Shown piece by piece: positions 36,562 to 48,595 of a DNA stretch of 64,000 nucleotides; position 1 is the first letter of the stretch, and each line of letters begins with the position of its first letter. The DNA is from Toxorhynchites rutilus septentrionalis. Its lineage: Eukaryota; Arthropoda; Insecta; Diptera; Culicidae. The notes below the pieces were generated by a model that was not told where the DNA came from, searched no databases, and saw nothing but the letters and a program-made list of their open reading frames with translations. Where the stretch lies: the NCBI RefSeq assembly GCF_029784135.1, contig NC_073745.1:275134166-275198165 (forward strand), written 5' to 3'. A program made the translations under genes and the position numbers.

Positions 36562-37432
36562 CATGGACAGACATACAGCTGTACTAGCGTTGAACGTGTA
36601 CAGCTTTTTTTCATACGCGGTAAAATAACGCGGCTTTTTTTACGCGGTTTTTTTACGTGGATTTCGGAATTTACGCGGTTTTTTTACGCGGATTTCAAAA
36701 TTTACGCGGTTTTTTTTTAACGCGGCTCGCATTAACCGCGTAAAAATTCAATATGCTAGTTGATGTGACATTTCACGAAATAAGTTTGTATTGTATCACT
36801 GATTAGTAGCTGAGAATTAAAAGAAGATACAGATAGCATGATTGTAGCATGCAAGAAAATTGAGGTAATCAATTGTTAGAGTATGGGTTGCATTTTAAAC
36901 TACTAATTCACTGTTTGTTAGATTTTTACACGGATTTTGAAAATTACACAATTTATTTTTACGCGGATTTTGGAATTTACGCGGTTTTTGGAATTTACGC
37001 GGTTTTTGTTTACGCGGCACGTATCCCCCGCGTAAAAAGCGATTCCAGTGTACTTTGGTTCTACATGGTACCGCATGTTAAACTGACAATCAGACCAATT
37101 TTTACCACATATTTCAATGAAAAGGGTTTTGATTTGCCGTCTGAACTATCAAATACAACAAACAAGCTTCCAATCTGAGTACTTAACTCAAGAGAAAGCC
37201 AATGAAAAGAGTGTTCATCAAGTGTTTTGATTCGGTTTGATCATGCTACCCACCACTAACCGTCTATGGCGCTGCGCACAGTACAACTGTAGCCATGTAC
37301 AACGGTGAAACAGGTCGGTACAGATACAGCGATTGTACCGAGTTGCTTGCATGATTCTAGCGCTGTACATGATGGCAGACATACATTTTTCGAAGTACGG
37401 TATTTCAGCTGTATGTCTGTCATAAGTATTAC
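36562..37432. mobile_element. element with CAGACATACAGCTG termini, nested MITE inside
   Basis: Left end GGACAGACATACAGCTGTAC and right end CAGCTGTATGTCTGTCAT are inverted copies. Inside lies a second structure at about 36588-37060 built from TTTACGCGGTTTTT direct repeats with inverted CCGCGTAAAAA ends. No coding sequence is seen. Confidence 0.5.
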
Positions 37433-38691
37433 TCTTCTTCTGAGTGATTGTTTCTGTTGCAGTTGTTTTCCGATTCGATTCTTAAAAACAAAGTTTAGTA
37501 TCTATTGAAGCAAACGACGCCATCAATGGCTCGCACAAGCCTCGCTCCTCGAGCGGCGCTCACTACCGAGGGAACGTTATTAGAAACTTTTGATTAACTC
37601 TATGTATGCACCGCGTGTATTTGATTGACAACAAGCCAATAACTATAAAATATTCACCTCACCATGGAATGGATCGTATTCTTTTCGTGATGTGACATTA
37701 ACTTCTTGACACAGTTGATACTCTTCTATTTGTGTACCGATCTTAACCAAATTTTGTTGACCCTCATTGTTTGCTATAAGAAACCCAAGTATCAAAGTGT
37801 TAGAACTTAAGCTAATCTGATAAACTTAAAACATGCTCTATTTTTGTGACGTGACAACGCTTCAAAATACTTGTTTATCAAATACTTGTTTCTTATAAGT
37901 TGCTAAATGAAACCTAGGTTAACTAATTATTGCTATGGCTCTTCAAACAAGTATTTCATTATCCATTCAATGGTATATAGACATTTAAGTTTGGTTAAGC
38001 AAGTGTAGAAACATCTCAAGAAACATGAAATTAGTGAAAACATAAAATATTTTAAATATAATTATGTAGTTTTTTAATACCCTCTCTCAAACGTTGGTGC
38101 ACAACAATTAAATTCGTTTCAAAGAATTTATGATATAACTAGTGCTTATACGAACAACGTTATAAATTTTCTCCTAAAACTAGATTTGAAATTTGATTCT
38201 TTGGTGCATAACCTCATGGAACGGGTCTTCTTCATAGCTGCCGGCTTTGAAATCGACGAAGGTATGGTGCTTAGTTCCTAGTACTCGCGGAACTTTTAGA
38301 GGAGCAATGTAAGAATCTTCTCACACATTTCTAAGAGCCAGGCGACTTGGGAATATAATGTCAAATGAATAGAGTTAGAGCAGATACCATTTTTCATTTA
38401 CATCGGTTCTCAGAATACAGACAAATGTGTGAATTGAGTGACACTTCGTGATGTGACTTTCAGAATAATCCCCGCTATATGCAACTGAAGTGCTCGAATG
38501 ACAAAAGAGCCGTAAACGACGGTAGTGAGTATTCACATCTTCTGCTATATCTTGATTTGGGCAGGACAAAACAGTTTTTTTGTTATCCTATGACCATTTC
38601 CAGGCTTATAACGCGTTTATTTCATAGAACTTGAAGTTGGTAACTCTTTTTAATATGAGTGTAATTTTGATAACTTTTACTTGGAATTTCA

Positions 38692-39000
38692 TCATGAATA
38701 GACTGACACTTGAACAACACCTGCAAATTGTGCAGATTTTTGAACAAAAATATTTACTCTTCGAACTGTTCCGCCGACATAAGCAATGAATTCGAGCAAC
38801 CATGGATTGTTTGCGCGCCATACAGTACACGATGATGCATGGTGCGCTCTATGGATCGGTGGAATCATTGGTTCGTTTATCTTGAAATGCCGGCCAGAAT
38901 TTTACAGCTAATGGTAACCGCTACATAGCCATGAGTCATGGCCCATGACCCCTAGCCCAGGACTATTTTGTGTCACAATTGATTTATAAGACAAAACGTT
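38692..39000 (+). pseudogene. Tc1/mariner-like transposase relic (copy a)
   Basis: Plus-strand pieces in shifting frames: MNRLTLEQHLQIVQIFEQKY (38696 on), GGIIGSFI and AGQNFTANGNRYIAM. These match the N-terminus and central region of a common insect mariner-like transposase (LTLEQRxxIV, then GPFIFEDxxGxxxTVNGxRY). Most of the gene between them is deleted. Confidence 0.55.
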
Positions 39001-40166
39001 CAGCGAACGAATTTTGGTTAATTGACCCGTGTTTTTGTCACCAAAATCATGAAATTTAAAACAGTTTAACTATTTTTGGTCGGGCTATGAGAAGTAATCT
39101 GAGTTTTGAAGTCAATTGCGAATCTCTAAGAACTCATATGGAAAGCAGTAATGAAGAATGGTAGAAAAGCACCTGCAATGATACCTGAATAGTTTCAAGT
39201 AACTTTGAAATAAATTAAAAAAACGGAACCATCGAAATATGATTAAAATGATTCAAAGTACATTTCAAAGAAAAGTTAGAAGTCCAGCCAGGATTCCGGT
39301 AAGAGATGTTCTTAACCTATTTTGGGATGTTGGAAATAGGAGGAGTAATGTCAAGGGAAAACAAGTTTAATCAATGAAATCATCTGAAATAAAATTAGCA
39401 ATACTAGCAATATCGTTGGATGAAATGTGCGGCAAAATATGTTACGATAATGTTAGGAAAATAGTTTCGGATCAATTCGTATGAATGAAAAAAAAAAACA
39501 TGAAATTAGTGAAAACATAAAATATTTTAAATATAATTATGTAGTTTTTTAATACCCTCTCTCAAACGTTGGTGCACAACAATTAAATTCGTTTCAAAGA
39601 ATTTATGATATAACTAGTGCTTATACGAACAACGTTATAAATTTTCTCCTAAAACTAGATTTGAAATTTGATTCTTTGGTGCATAACCTCATGGAACGGG
39701 TCTTCTTCATAGCTGCCGGCTTTGAAATCGACGAAGGTATGGTGCTTAGTTCCTAGTACTCGCGGAACTTTTAGAGGAGCAATGTAAGAATCTTCTCACA
39801 CATTTCTAAGAGCCAGGCGACTTGGGAATATAATGTCAAATGAATAGAGTTAGAGCAGATACCATTTTTCATTTACATCGGTTCTCAGAATACAGACAAA
39901 TGTGTGAATTGAGTGACACTTCGTGATGTGACTTTCGGAATAATCCCCGCTATATGCAACTGAAGTGCTCGAATGACAAAAGAGCCGTAAACGACGGTAG
40001 TGAGTATTCACATCTTCTGCTATATCTTGATTTGGGCAGGACAAAACAGTTTTTTTGTTATCCTATGACCATTTCCAGGCTTATAACGCGTTTATTTCAT
40101 AGAACTTGAAGTTGGTAACTCTTTTTAATATGAGTGTAATTTTGATAACTTTTACTTGGAATTTCA

Positions 40167-40475
40167 TCATGAATAGACTGACACTTGAACAACACCTGCA
40201 AATTGTGCAGATTTTTGAACAAAAATATTTACTCTTCGAACTGTTCCGCCGACATAAGCAATGAATTCGAGCAACCATGGATTGTTTGCGCGCCATACAG
40301 TACACGATGATGCATGGTGCGCTCTATGGATCGGTGGAATCATTGGTTCGTTTATCTTGAAATGCCGGCCAGAATTTTACAGCTAATGGTAACCGCTACA
40401 TAGCCATGAGTCATGGCCCATGACCCCTAGCCCAGGACTATTTTGTGTCACAATTGATTTATAAGACGAAACGTT
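40167..40475 (+). pseudogene. Tc1/mariner-like transposase relic (copy b)
   Basis: Duplicate of the relic at 38692-39000, carried by the second 1475-bp unit, with the same lesions. Confidence 0.55.
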
Positions 40476-41003
40476 CAGCGAACGAATTTTGGTTAATTGA
40501 CCCGTGTTTTTGTCACCAAAATCATGAAATTTAAAACAGTTTAACTATTTTTGGTCGGGCTATGAGAAGTAATCTGAGTTTTGAAGTCAATTGCGAATCT
40601 CTAAGAACTCATATGGAAAGCAGTAATGAAGAATGGTAGAAAAGCACCTGCAATGATACCTGAATAGTTTCAAGTAACTTTGAAATAAATTAAAAAAACG
40701 GAACCATCGAAATATGATTAAAATGATTCAAAGTACATTTCAAAGAAAAGTTAGAAGTCCAGCCAGGATTCCGGTAAGAGATGTTCTTAACCTATTTTGG
40801 GATGTTGGAAATAGGAGGAGTAATGTCAAGGGAAAACAAGTTTAATCAATGAAATCATCTGAAATAAAATTAGCAATACTAGCAATATCGTTGGATGAAA
40901 TGTGCGGCAAAATATGTTACGATAATGTTAGGAAAATAGTTTCGGATCAATTCGTATGAATGAAAAAAAAAAAAATTAACGATTATGTTTTTCACATGAC
41001 AAG

Positions 41004-43365
41004 TTATTTATTCATAATATTCGTCAGCTCAACAGTTAATTTCTGCACAATCTGGTTCAGTTCCTCGATTAAACCAGTATTCGGTTCCCAATTTTCATTA
41101 CTTGCTGCCCTCAGACATCCTTGACCGGTTAATCTTGCGGAGGAAAGTTGCGATTTCAAGGATACCAGTTTCCCAGCATCTTCCTTCCCGTCTAAAAATG
41201 CCTTCAAACTGCTTGCGCAAAGTTCGATACAAAGTTCGATGATTTTTCTACAGCTATTAGCATCTTTGGACCATTGACTGTTGGACTGGGTGTAGCACCT
41301 GTAAGCGCTTTGTAGCTTTTGGGCCTTTTTGAAACAATCTTCGGTTTCCAAACGCGATGACAGTTCGTACAAATTACCATTGTTAGGAATCTTGGCACAT
41401 GCGTAACCGAGTAGTTTTAACATCTTCTTGGTCAGCCGATGGGATGAGTTTCCATTGGCATCCGGTGCTCCTTCTGAGACGACCTTTGTCAGTATTTCCA
41501 ATACTTCTTGATCATAGAATTTATCCTTCAGTTCCATCAATCGTTCGTAAGCATTCAAGGCGTCTTCATAGTTTTTCGTGTCCACGCTCACCACCAGATA
41601 ATTATCCCAAACTTTCCAATTGTTAAAATTACATTTGATAGCTTCCTGGAGAATTTTGTGTGCACGGTTCTTTTCTCCCAATTTGATGTAGGCCTTCGCC
41701 AGGTTATTCCACGATTCAAACCCATGTGACTCCAGTGAGGTGTACAACCGGTAAGCCTTCGCTGCCTCCTCCCATTGCTCTAGCTGAAGTGCTGCGTAGC
41801 CAAGTCGCAGAAGAGTGCTCTCCTGCAAACAGTTGATCTCGATTGATTTTTTCAGATGTGGTATGGCTTTGACATACTGTTTTCTAGCGAAGTAGAAATT
41901 ACCCCAATGACGTTGTGCTCTTGCGCTGGTTTCACCGGAAGATTCCCATGCTTTCCGATAACATTGAATGTCATCGGTCGCATCACCCAACAGACAGTAG
42001 AGTGTAACTGTAGGCTTTTTATCAATTTCTTGTTGGATAATTTCAGCCGCCTTGTGCCGCAACTCCAATATGTTGTAGCATGCAATTACATCTTCCCAGA
42101 TTTGCAAATCTAGATAGAGGTTCAGAGCTCCCTTAAACATTCCTAAACTAACCAACAGATCACCCAGCTTTGCTTTGATTTTCCAACGTGGGATGAGCGC
42201 GGAGATAAATGCGTGAGACAATCGGTGGGCAACAGGACAGACTTCGGAATCCATCAGATGAACCAACTCCTCGCATTGCTTCAAAGAACGATCAACAGTG
42301 CGCTTATGGTTCGCTTCTTGGTTTATATTGAGGAAGAGAACAGCAGTTCTTGTAGCCCATGGTCCGAATTCTTGATAGAGCAAGGATGTTATGTAAGGTT
42401 CAAGTTCTTCGTCCGCTAGTTTGTCCTTCGGTTGTGAATGTATCAGCAGTAATCTGTAAAAAACAATAGGTATATTTTCTCAAATAATATGAATCGAGCA
42501 AAAAAAACTTACAGTTTCGAAAAAACCATTGCTTGTATGAGGCTTGGTAATTGAGCGTCCGTATTATCTTGCTCCGATGTGAATTTGATCCTGTCTAATC
42601 TTAGATCGTCTTCGAGCTTCAAAATTGTGGGCAATTGTATGTGGACATTTGTGTGTTCTGATGATGGCAAATCTAACTGTTCCAACCCTTTAACCCGAAG
42701 TGTTAACTGGGGCAGTGGATTCTTCTGATACTTCGTCCTGACACCCAGCACTCCTTCGACGGTTAATTCAATTCCGGCCAGTTGGAGGACTTCCTTCATC
42801 CACCGTTCCGATTTAGTTATTCTTTTAAACAGAATATATCCTTGGAGGATTTCAATGTGTATTTGTATTTTCAACGATTGGTTATCGATTTCATTCAATG
42901 TCTTCGCAATGATTTCCACGTTTCGGTCAAACATTGAATAAATACTATGTGTCAGGTCGTCTAAACAACGCTGGTAAAGTATTAAGTATCGCAGATACCA
43001 AATTCTTTCGCTAAGATCGAAAACATCTTCCTCTTCGATGGAAATCAACTGATTGAAGACGAGCTTACATACATACAGCAGCTCTGGTGATCGAATATTG
43101 ACATTCAAATCTTCTCCGTCCGATTTCAACAGATTTCCTACATTTGATTTTCCGGGAAAATCTAACTCTAAGAAGGAAATCGATGGCCCAACAAAATTTT
43201 GCTGAATAAAAGCAAGCAGAGCTGCGATTGCTCCTGAAAGCAATTCAGAACGTTCGGCTGAAGCTGCATTCCCTTGCAGAATCTGTTGAAATATGTTTTG
43301 TTTAAAACAGTCGGTCCACTCACAATCAAGAATGCTTCGTTGCAACTCAGATAGGTTCGTGTGTT
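41004..43365 (-). CDS. TTC27: tetratricopeptide repeat protein 27 (5' exon missing)
   Basis: Two coding exons on the minus strand, 43365-42513 and 42453-41004, are joined across a 59-bp intron with GTAAGT donor and TTTTTACAG acceptor. The visible product is about 767 residues; human TTC27 has 843. The C-terminal half has consecutive TPR motifs, for example SLYCLLGD-type, WGNFYFARKQYVKAIPHLKK, LLRLGYAALQLEQWEEAAKA and SWNNLAKAYIKLGEKNRAHK, colinear with vertebrate TTC27. TTC27 is a scaffold-like TPR protein; its precise biochemical role is not firmly known. The first exon ends in phase 1 and must encode roughly the first 40-70 residues; I did not find it. AATAAA overlaps the stop codon region on the minus strand. 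Identification is firm, the 5' end is open. Confidence 0.93.
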
Positions 43366-43724
43366 CTAAAAAGAAAAAAAAGATCCAATTAGCATAATGA
43401 TAAATGTGATATTTGAGTACTTCGCAAAAAGTCAAATAAGTTTGTTCAAATCTAATACAGTTTAGGATAATTAATCAATTCTAATAATCAATTCTAAATA
43501 TACATTTGCAAACGTAAAAGTAAATTCACAGGTTTTGATATTCCATTGCATCTACACCAGTGCACTGGTACTCAACCTTTTCTTCAGAGTGGCCACAAAC
43601 AAGTGATAATCATTTTGTCGCCGGTTTCAAAAACATGGGACTACGAAAATATAACGGAGCAATAATGTTTGCATTACAAAAATGGACAAAAATCGCCGAT
43701 TTTTCATGGGTTTACCTTCACACG

Positions 43725-44047
43725 CAGGGCCGGACTCTCAGTAGCTCCGCTTCGATTAGAACTGCTTCGGCAGTCGCCGTCAACAAAAAGTGAATTGACT
43801 AGAAAATGAATTGATTAGCGAGGATGACTGATGAACCGGTACAATGAAGACAATTTGACTGGGAAGAATGAAATGAGATAGTCGAGCCGTAGAGGGGGAA
43901 AGCGACTCAACGCCCGACTGACTGTTTAGTCGTTTTGACGGAGAAACTGCGTGAAGAAGCCAAGAGTCATTTCCAACTGAATACGGATATAGTCAGTCAG
44001 ATAATCAGCTGACTATCCTCAGTTGACTATGACTACGCAGAACCCTG
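43725..44047. mobile_element. hAT-type MITE 1 (nested)
   Basis: Begins CAGGGCCGGACT and ends GCAGAACCCTG, with CAGGG-type inverted termini and the perfect 8-bp duplication TTCACACG (43717-43724 and 44048-44055). The unbroken leader in the copy at 8581 confirms the empty site. 323 bp, no coding capacity. Confidence 0.85.
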
Positions 44048-44449
44048 TTCACACGCACTGACGAAATTACCCATGCAGCATCAATCATGGTAACCAAAGA
44101 GTCAGCAGAAAAAAAAACATAGCTCTATCAGTCGAACTCTAACCGAGCATCGAATGATCGAAAGGCCGGTTCCGGACGGCCGACGACCCTGAGCGACAAG
44201 AAGCTCCAAAGGATTCTGAAGAGGAAGATCGAGGGAAAATTGGCTACATCGCTGCGTGCGCTTGGCCGGGAGGCTTGACCGGCCAAACAGTGAAAAAGTA
44301 CCTGGCGAACATGGGCATACATGTCAGGAAGCGGAAGTCCCATCCACTGGTCTCGGCACTGCAGGCAATTACGCGGCTGAATGGTCAAGTCGATTTTTCC
44401 CGCTAAACGCAACGTGACGGTGGTGATGGATGACGATACTAATCTCACC

Positions 44450-44705
44450 CAAGGCGCCTAGAAGTATATACTAAGGTGGGCCAACTTGCTAAAACCACTC
44501 TTCAGCCATATTGGAAGTCTACCGTGTTTTGTTTGTAAACAAAACACAATACGCTATTGCCGAAGCTCGCTGGTGATCAGTCTGTCTCTTTCACGCTACA
44601 AGCAAATAATTCCCCTTCTACTTTCTTCCGTGCTGTTTTCATATACCGCTCCCCTAACCAACTTAGTGACGAAACGGCCTCACCTAGTACCATAGACCCG
44701 TCTTG
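44450..44705. mobile_element. hAT-type MITE 2 (nested)
   Basis: Begins CAAGGCGCCTAG and ends GACCCGTCTTG, short CAAG termini with inner similarity (ACTAAGGTGGGCC against ACTAGGTGAGGCC). The 8-bp duplication ATCTCACC lies at 44442-44449 and 44706-44713. Removing the 256 bp and one duplicate restores the transposase frame across the join. Confidence 0.85.
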
Positions 44706-44752
44706 ATCTCACCCTGGATGGCAACGACTGGCAGGGCACTTCGTATTAAGTG

Positions 44753-45448
44753 CGATTCACATACAACATCCATGTCACGTTCACATCCCGTCACGCTCCG
44801 TTACGTCAGTTATTCTACCATGCAATTCATATGAAAACATTCACATACACCGGCAACGTAACGACCCGTCAGCATACGTTCAACGAAAACGACCGGCAGG
44901 ATTTGTAGAAAAAAATAATTGATGGAGACGGACGGCTCGTTTGGTTTTTGTCTTGACTTTGTGTCTCGGCTTTTGTTTTTGATTTTGGCTGCATTTTTTA
45001 TGCCAACATATCTCCCAGTTTCAAATTTCTCAGTCAAAATCAATTCACGACTAGCTGAGAAAACAGTCTATATATTTTTATTGTTAAAAAAGGGTCGGGA
45101 CTACAGGTTTTAGGCATTTAAATAATATAGTTAAATGATTTTCACTGAATTTTTTCTAAATTTAGGACTGATTCTAGGCATGCTGATTTGAAAGAGGGCA
45201 TTGCAATTTAAAATTGTTGTAGATGGCGACACCATCAATAACATTGAATAAATCATTCGTTTGACATTTGACATGACGGTGTTGGTGCAAGCATTGACTG
45301 TATGTGTGAATTGGTGGAGACGTTTGCAGTAACTGGCCCTCACATCGAACCGTCAACAGATGGTTCCTCAAGAAAAAAGAAGAAGAAGAAGGTGGAGACG
45401 TTGACGGAACGTAGACGTTCTTTTCCGTAACGTTCTATGTGAACTCCG
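44753..45448. mobile_element. third nested DNA element
   Basis: Ends CGATTCACATAC and, inverted, CGGAGTTCACATAG; AAGTG occurs at 44748-44752 and 45449-45453 as a possible 5-bp duplication. The transposase reading resumes directly after it (VKSISHTKLPKK). It contains the later SINE-tail insertion at 45325-45390. Superfamily uncertain. Confidence 0.6.
45325..45390 (+). mobile_element. 66-bp truncated retroposon tail inside nested element
   Basis: TGCAGTAACTGGCCCTCACA through AAGAAGAAGAAGAA, flanked by the duplication GGTGGAGACGTT (45313-45324 and 45391-45402). Its unique part differs from the CTAGAGGCGA-type tails, so it derives from another SINE or LINE with the same AAG-type tail. Confidence 0.8.
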
Positions 45449-45850
45449 AAGTGAAGTCTATTTCACACACCAAGCTTCCCAAAAAGGTGCTGCTGTGGCT
45501 GACAATCAGCGAGAAGGAGATGTCGAAGCCGCTCTTATATTAATTATTAGTACGAAGTGCCTGCCGAAAGTTGCGTTGTTCATCAAGAAATACCATAAGA
45601 ACGAAGACGCGGTGTTCTGGCCAAATCTGGCGTCGACCCACTACTGGAAGCGATCGTTAAAGGAGATGGGTGGCTGGATATCGATGTGGTACCTAAGTCG
45701 GCGAACCCGCTCAACGTCCCCCACCTGCGTCCTATCGACAATTTCTGGATTCCTCAACCGGTTTGCATTGCGCTGCACTTTGACGCCACTTTTAACCCGG
45801 AAACAATACACGAGTTCAAGAAAATTAACTGATCGATAGGAAAAGGTCTC

Positions 45851-46680
45851 CTGTAAGCCATTTACGATTTATCAATCATCCAGCTAGCATCCAGTTGGCA
45901 ACGGCAGCGGAGCTTACTAAATGAGCTTCCTTAAGGCCGAGTGTTTAGCTTGGTTTTTGCGATATGGCCTTTCTAAGCCGAGATGTGAATGAACTGGGAA
46001 AGACTGAGAAACCCTCTATAGTTCAAAACATCATGATTTCACCAATAAATCCGAACTCGCTCCAACATTCACAGAAACGCTCTTCCAGCAAATATTTATG
46101 AAAATTTATTCGCTTTTAATTACTTCGGGAGTTATTTTAGAATGCAAGATACAGTGCAGCTTCCGGTGATTTCATATTTTTCCCCCATCACCCTTTCATA
46201 ACGCGTAAAATCAACAATTCGCACGTGGAATTCAATCATACAAGCCAACCTCCATACAACGGTATGAAAAGCGACGCGGTAGTCCGTTTTTGATATTTCT
46301 CTTCTGCTTTTCATTCTTAGATGAACCACTGCGATCATTAGTTCGATCTACTGTAGTGCACTCCAGTGTACTATGTATGCACAGTCAATTCGTTCCATCA
46401 CTCAGGAAATATGTGATAGTCGCACTAGGACTTTGCATATCCCGTTTCGAAGGTATGACTTCCTTTATGAAGTTCCTTGCCTTTTTTGGTTTGTAGCAGC
46501 TAGTTGCTTCAAGGATAGAATACATTCCCAAACTAGTTTCGACTAACATGTGTATGCTTTTAATGCATTAAGAGCCACTTGGCTATTCGAGAAGATTTTC
46601 TGGCCAAACCAATATTTATACATGTTTTTTAACCCTGTTTGGTGTGAACTACTGCGTCCATTATTTTAAACTATAGTGGT
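45851..46680. other. no gene recognised
   Basis: No conserved motif or bounded repeat seen between the D37E relic and the LINE relic. Confidence 0.35.
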
Positions 46681-47072
46681 ATACTCCACTTCAAGCTTAT
46701 CTACTGCTTATTGATGAAGGAGTAGACTGAAAGCTATAGCGTGATAAGTGCCAATCAGGAATAATCTGTTTGATAAAATTTAAAATCCTGATCGACGACG
46801 CAAACCAAATTTTCTTGGGCTCCACAATAGCTTTATTAAGGTGTTGAAGTCTGCGTCTTATTAGAGCTCCGCAGTTAGAGAGCGAGGTTTCATTTTTGGC
46901 ACTACAAAAGTGACAAATATCAGCTTGTGATAAACCCATGTTTTTGAGATGGTATTTACTCGGACAGTGTCTTGTTACAAGCCCAGTGAATGTGCTGAAG
47001 TCCTTCTTATTAAGGCTCAGCAGTTGTTGAGTAATTTTAATATTCGGCGCAATAATTTTTTTGCCTATTTAA

Positions 47073-47192
47073 CCTCTTCCCGTACTATTGAATACGTCAC
47101 ACATCAAATGATTTTACTAGCCTGCTGAGCGTTCTAGCGCCCTATGTTATTCAAGTACCCACGAGTGAGACTCGATGTTGTACGGGAAAGGG
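47073..47192. mobile_element. piggyBac-like MITE
   Basis: 120 bp with inverted termini CCTCTTCCCGTAC and (minus) CCCTTTCCCGTAC, flanked by TTAA at 47069-47072 and 47193-47196. TTAA duplication is the piggyBac hallmark. It sits between the RNase H part and the C-terminal part of the LINE relic. Confidence 0.75.
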
Positions 47193-47765
47193 TTAAGTTC
47201 TACAGCCATCCAATTGAGTGACACTTCCCGGTCTTCCCATTTCTTCAGCTCACTTTTCAACACACAGTTAGAAAGTCCACAGAATGGTTCTGGACCAGTG
47301 AATGGTGAGTTTGAGCCGTTTCTGGCAAGTTTATCTGCTCGTTCGTTGCCCTCTATACCGCAATGGCCTGGAATCCAGTACAGTTGTACCGAAATTATCT
47401 GACTTAATTGCCGTAAATCCCAGATAATTTTTTAAGAGCATTTAAAAGCATTTAGAGCTTTAAATGCCGTTTGACTGTCTGAGAATATACAGATGTGAGC
47501 ATTTCTATATTTCCTTTTGAAGCAGACATTTAAACATTCCATTATTGCAGCTATTTCTGCCTGAAAAACTATTGGCCAGTTTCCCATAGCCACAGAGATT
47601 TTTGTTCTGTTCTGTTCCGGCACCTGTTCTGATACCTTTTTCGACTCATCAGTGCAGAACTTGATTGAACCATTACGAACATTGGGACCACCTTCATCCC
47701 ATACTGAACGAGAATGTTCGATCACTCTGTATGGAATGTCATAATTAGCCCTAGGTTCCATCCAA

Positions 47766-48595
47766 GGGGCTGTCCACGTGAACTTTAGGGGGGGTAAGGG
47801 TCGCGAAAATGTCCACGGTTGTTCACGGTGGGGGAGGAGGGGTTTTAGATAATATCCACGTGGACACGATACATATTTTTTCAATGATGTGTTTATGAAG
47901 AAAAGTGTTGAGCTGTTTGAGTGCGTCAAACATCCTTATTTTTTTCATATGGCTGAACTTCTTCCCTGGAATGTGTATTCTGAAATTCATCCATATGAAC
48001 TGAGAGCGATCGATTTATTTCCATTGATAGGAAAGGATCACGCATTCCACTAGAACGAACGAAATTTTATTTAATTTTTTTGTACCGATTTTTAAAAAGT
48101 ACCAGGAACAGTTCTACTATGGTATTTCTATTGTATAGTGTTGATTGTATAGTTGATTTTTCAAGTAATTTCAAAGATTACTTAAAATTTTCGACTTCAC
48201 ACTGTGTACCTCTAATTTTTTTTCGGATGTATTAAAAGCTCGACATTTTACTGTGTCAAATTGGATTGGGAAAAAATCTGTATTACGAGCTTCTACTCTC
48301 CCAGATGGAAACCCCTTTCTCACGGGCTCTGCTCGGAAAATGCCAACATCTCAATTCTTAGTTGGCTTAAGAAACTGTTGAAGTGCCTAAATCTCAGCTT
48401 TCAGTAGAGTTACATTTTTATCAATAGAAAATATGGAAAATAACATAGAAAATTCATTTATTCTTTTTAAAAATGGAGGGATGTCCACGTGGACAAGATG
48501 GGAGGGGTATCAGGAATGTCCACGCTTGTCCACGGAGGGGGAGGGGGGTGTCTAAAATCGTGCCTTTTCTGTCCACGTGGTATGTGGACAGCCCC
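47766..48595. mobile_element. 830-bp DNA element, GGGGCTGTCCAC termini
   Basis: Left GGGGCTGTCCACGTG and right CCACGTGG..GTGGACAGCCCC are inverted. Internal G-rich segments (GGGGGAGGAGGGG and GGAGGGGGAGGGGGG) and repeated GTCCACG motifs occur near both ends. CAA flanks it (47763-47765 and 48596-48598). Removal restores the LINE frame from SEMNSDW into MEPRANYD, so the boundaries are exact. No transposase was recognised. The 3-bp duplication suggests PIF/Harbinger or a similar group. Confidence 0.75.

Larger units (their letters stand above)
38021..40970. repeat. 1475-bp perfect tandem duplication
   Basis: Two head-to-tail units (38021-39495 and 39496-40970) begin AAACATGAAATTAGTGAAAA and end in GAATGAAAAA; I saw only two substitutions (near 38464/39939 and 38993/40468) plus a poly(A) length change. 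It sits 30 bp downstream of the TTC27 stop codon. It is either a very recent duplication or an assembly artefact. Confidence 0.9.
43662..45850 (+). pseudogene. D37E Tc1/mariner relic split by three insertions
   Basis: Colinear fragments of one transposase gene: leader (43662-43724, 44048-44145), linker and second helix-turn-helix region (SDKKLQRILKRKIEGKLATS, 44190-44260), first catalytic aspartate region VVMDDDTNLT (44420-44449) continuing as LDGNDWQGTSY (44714-44746), then KLPKKVLLWLTISEK (45470-45520), FIKKYHKNEDAVFWPNLAS (45570-45630), and DVVPKSANPLNVPHLRPID (45680-45740). Second and third acidic positions are 37 residues apart in this family. Insertions at 43725, 44450 and 44753 break it, and frameshifts and an N-terminal deletion add damage. 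It lies upstream of TTC27. Confidence 0.85.

Noticed and set aside
38375..40305. Repeated minus-strand 64- and 74-codon frames as a duplicated gene pair
   Set aside because: They are open only by chance opposite a plus-strand transposase relic, and are duplicated because the whole 1475-bp block is.
41399..42419. Plus-strand open frames opposite TTC27
   Set aside because: They are antisense shadows of the TTC27 exons with no family resemblance.
45325..45390. Simple AAG microsatellite
   Set aside because: The 12-bp duplications on both sides and the unique 45-bp head show a retroposon insertion.
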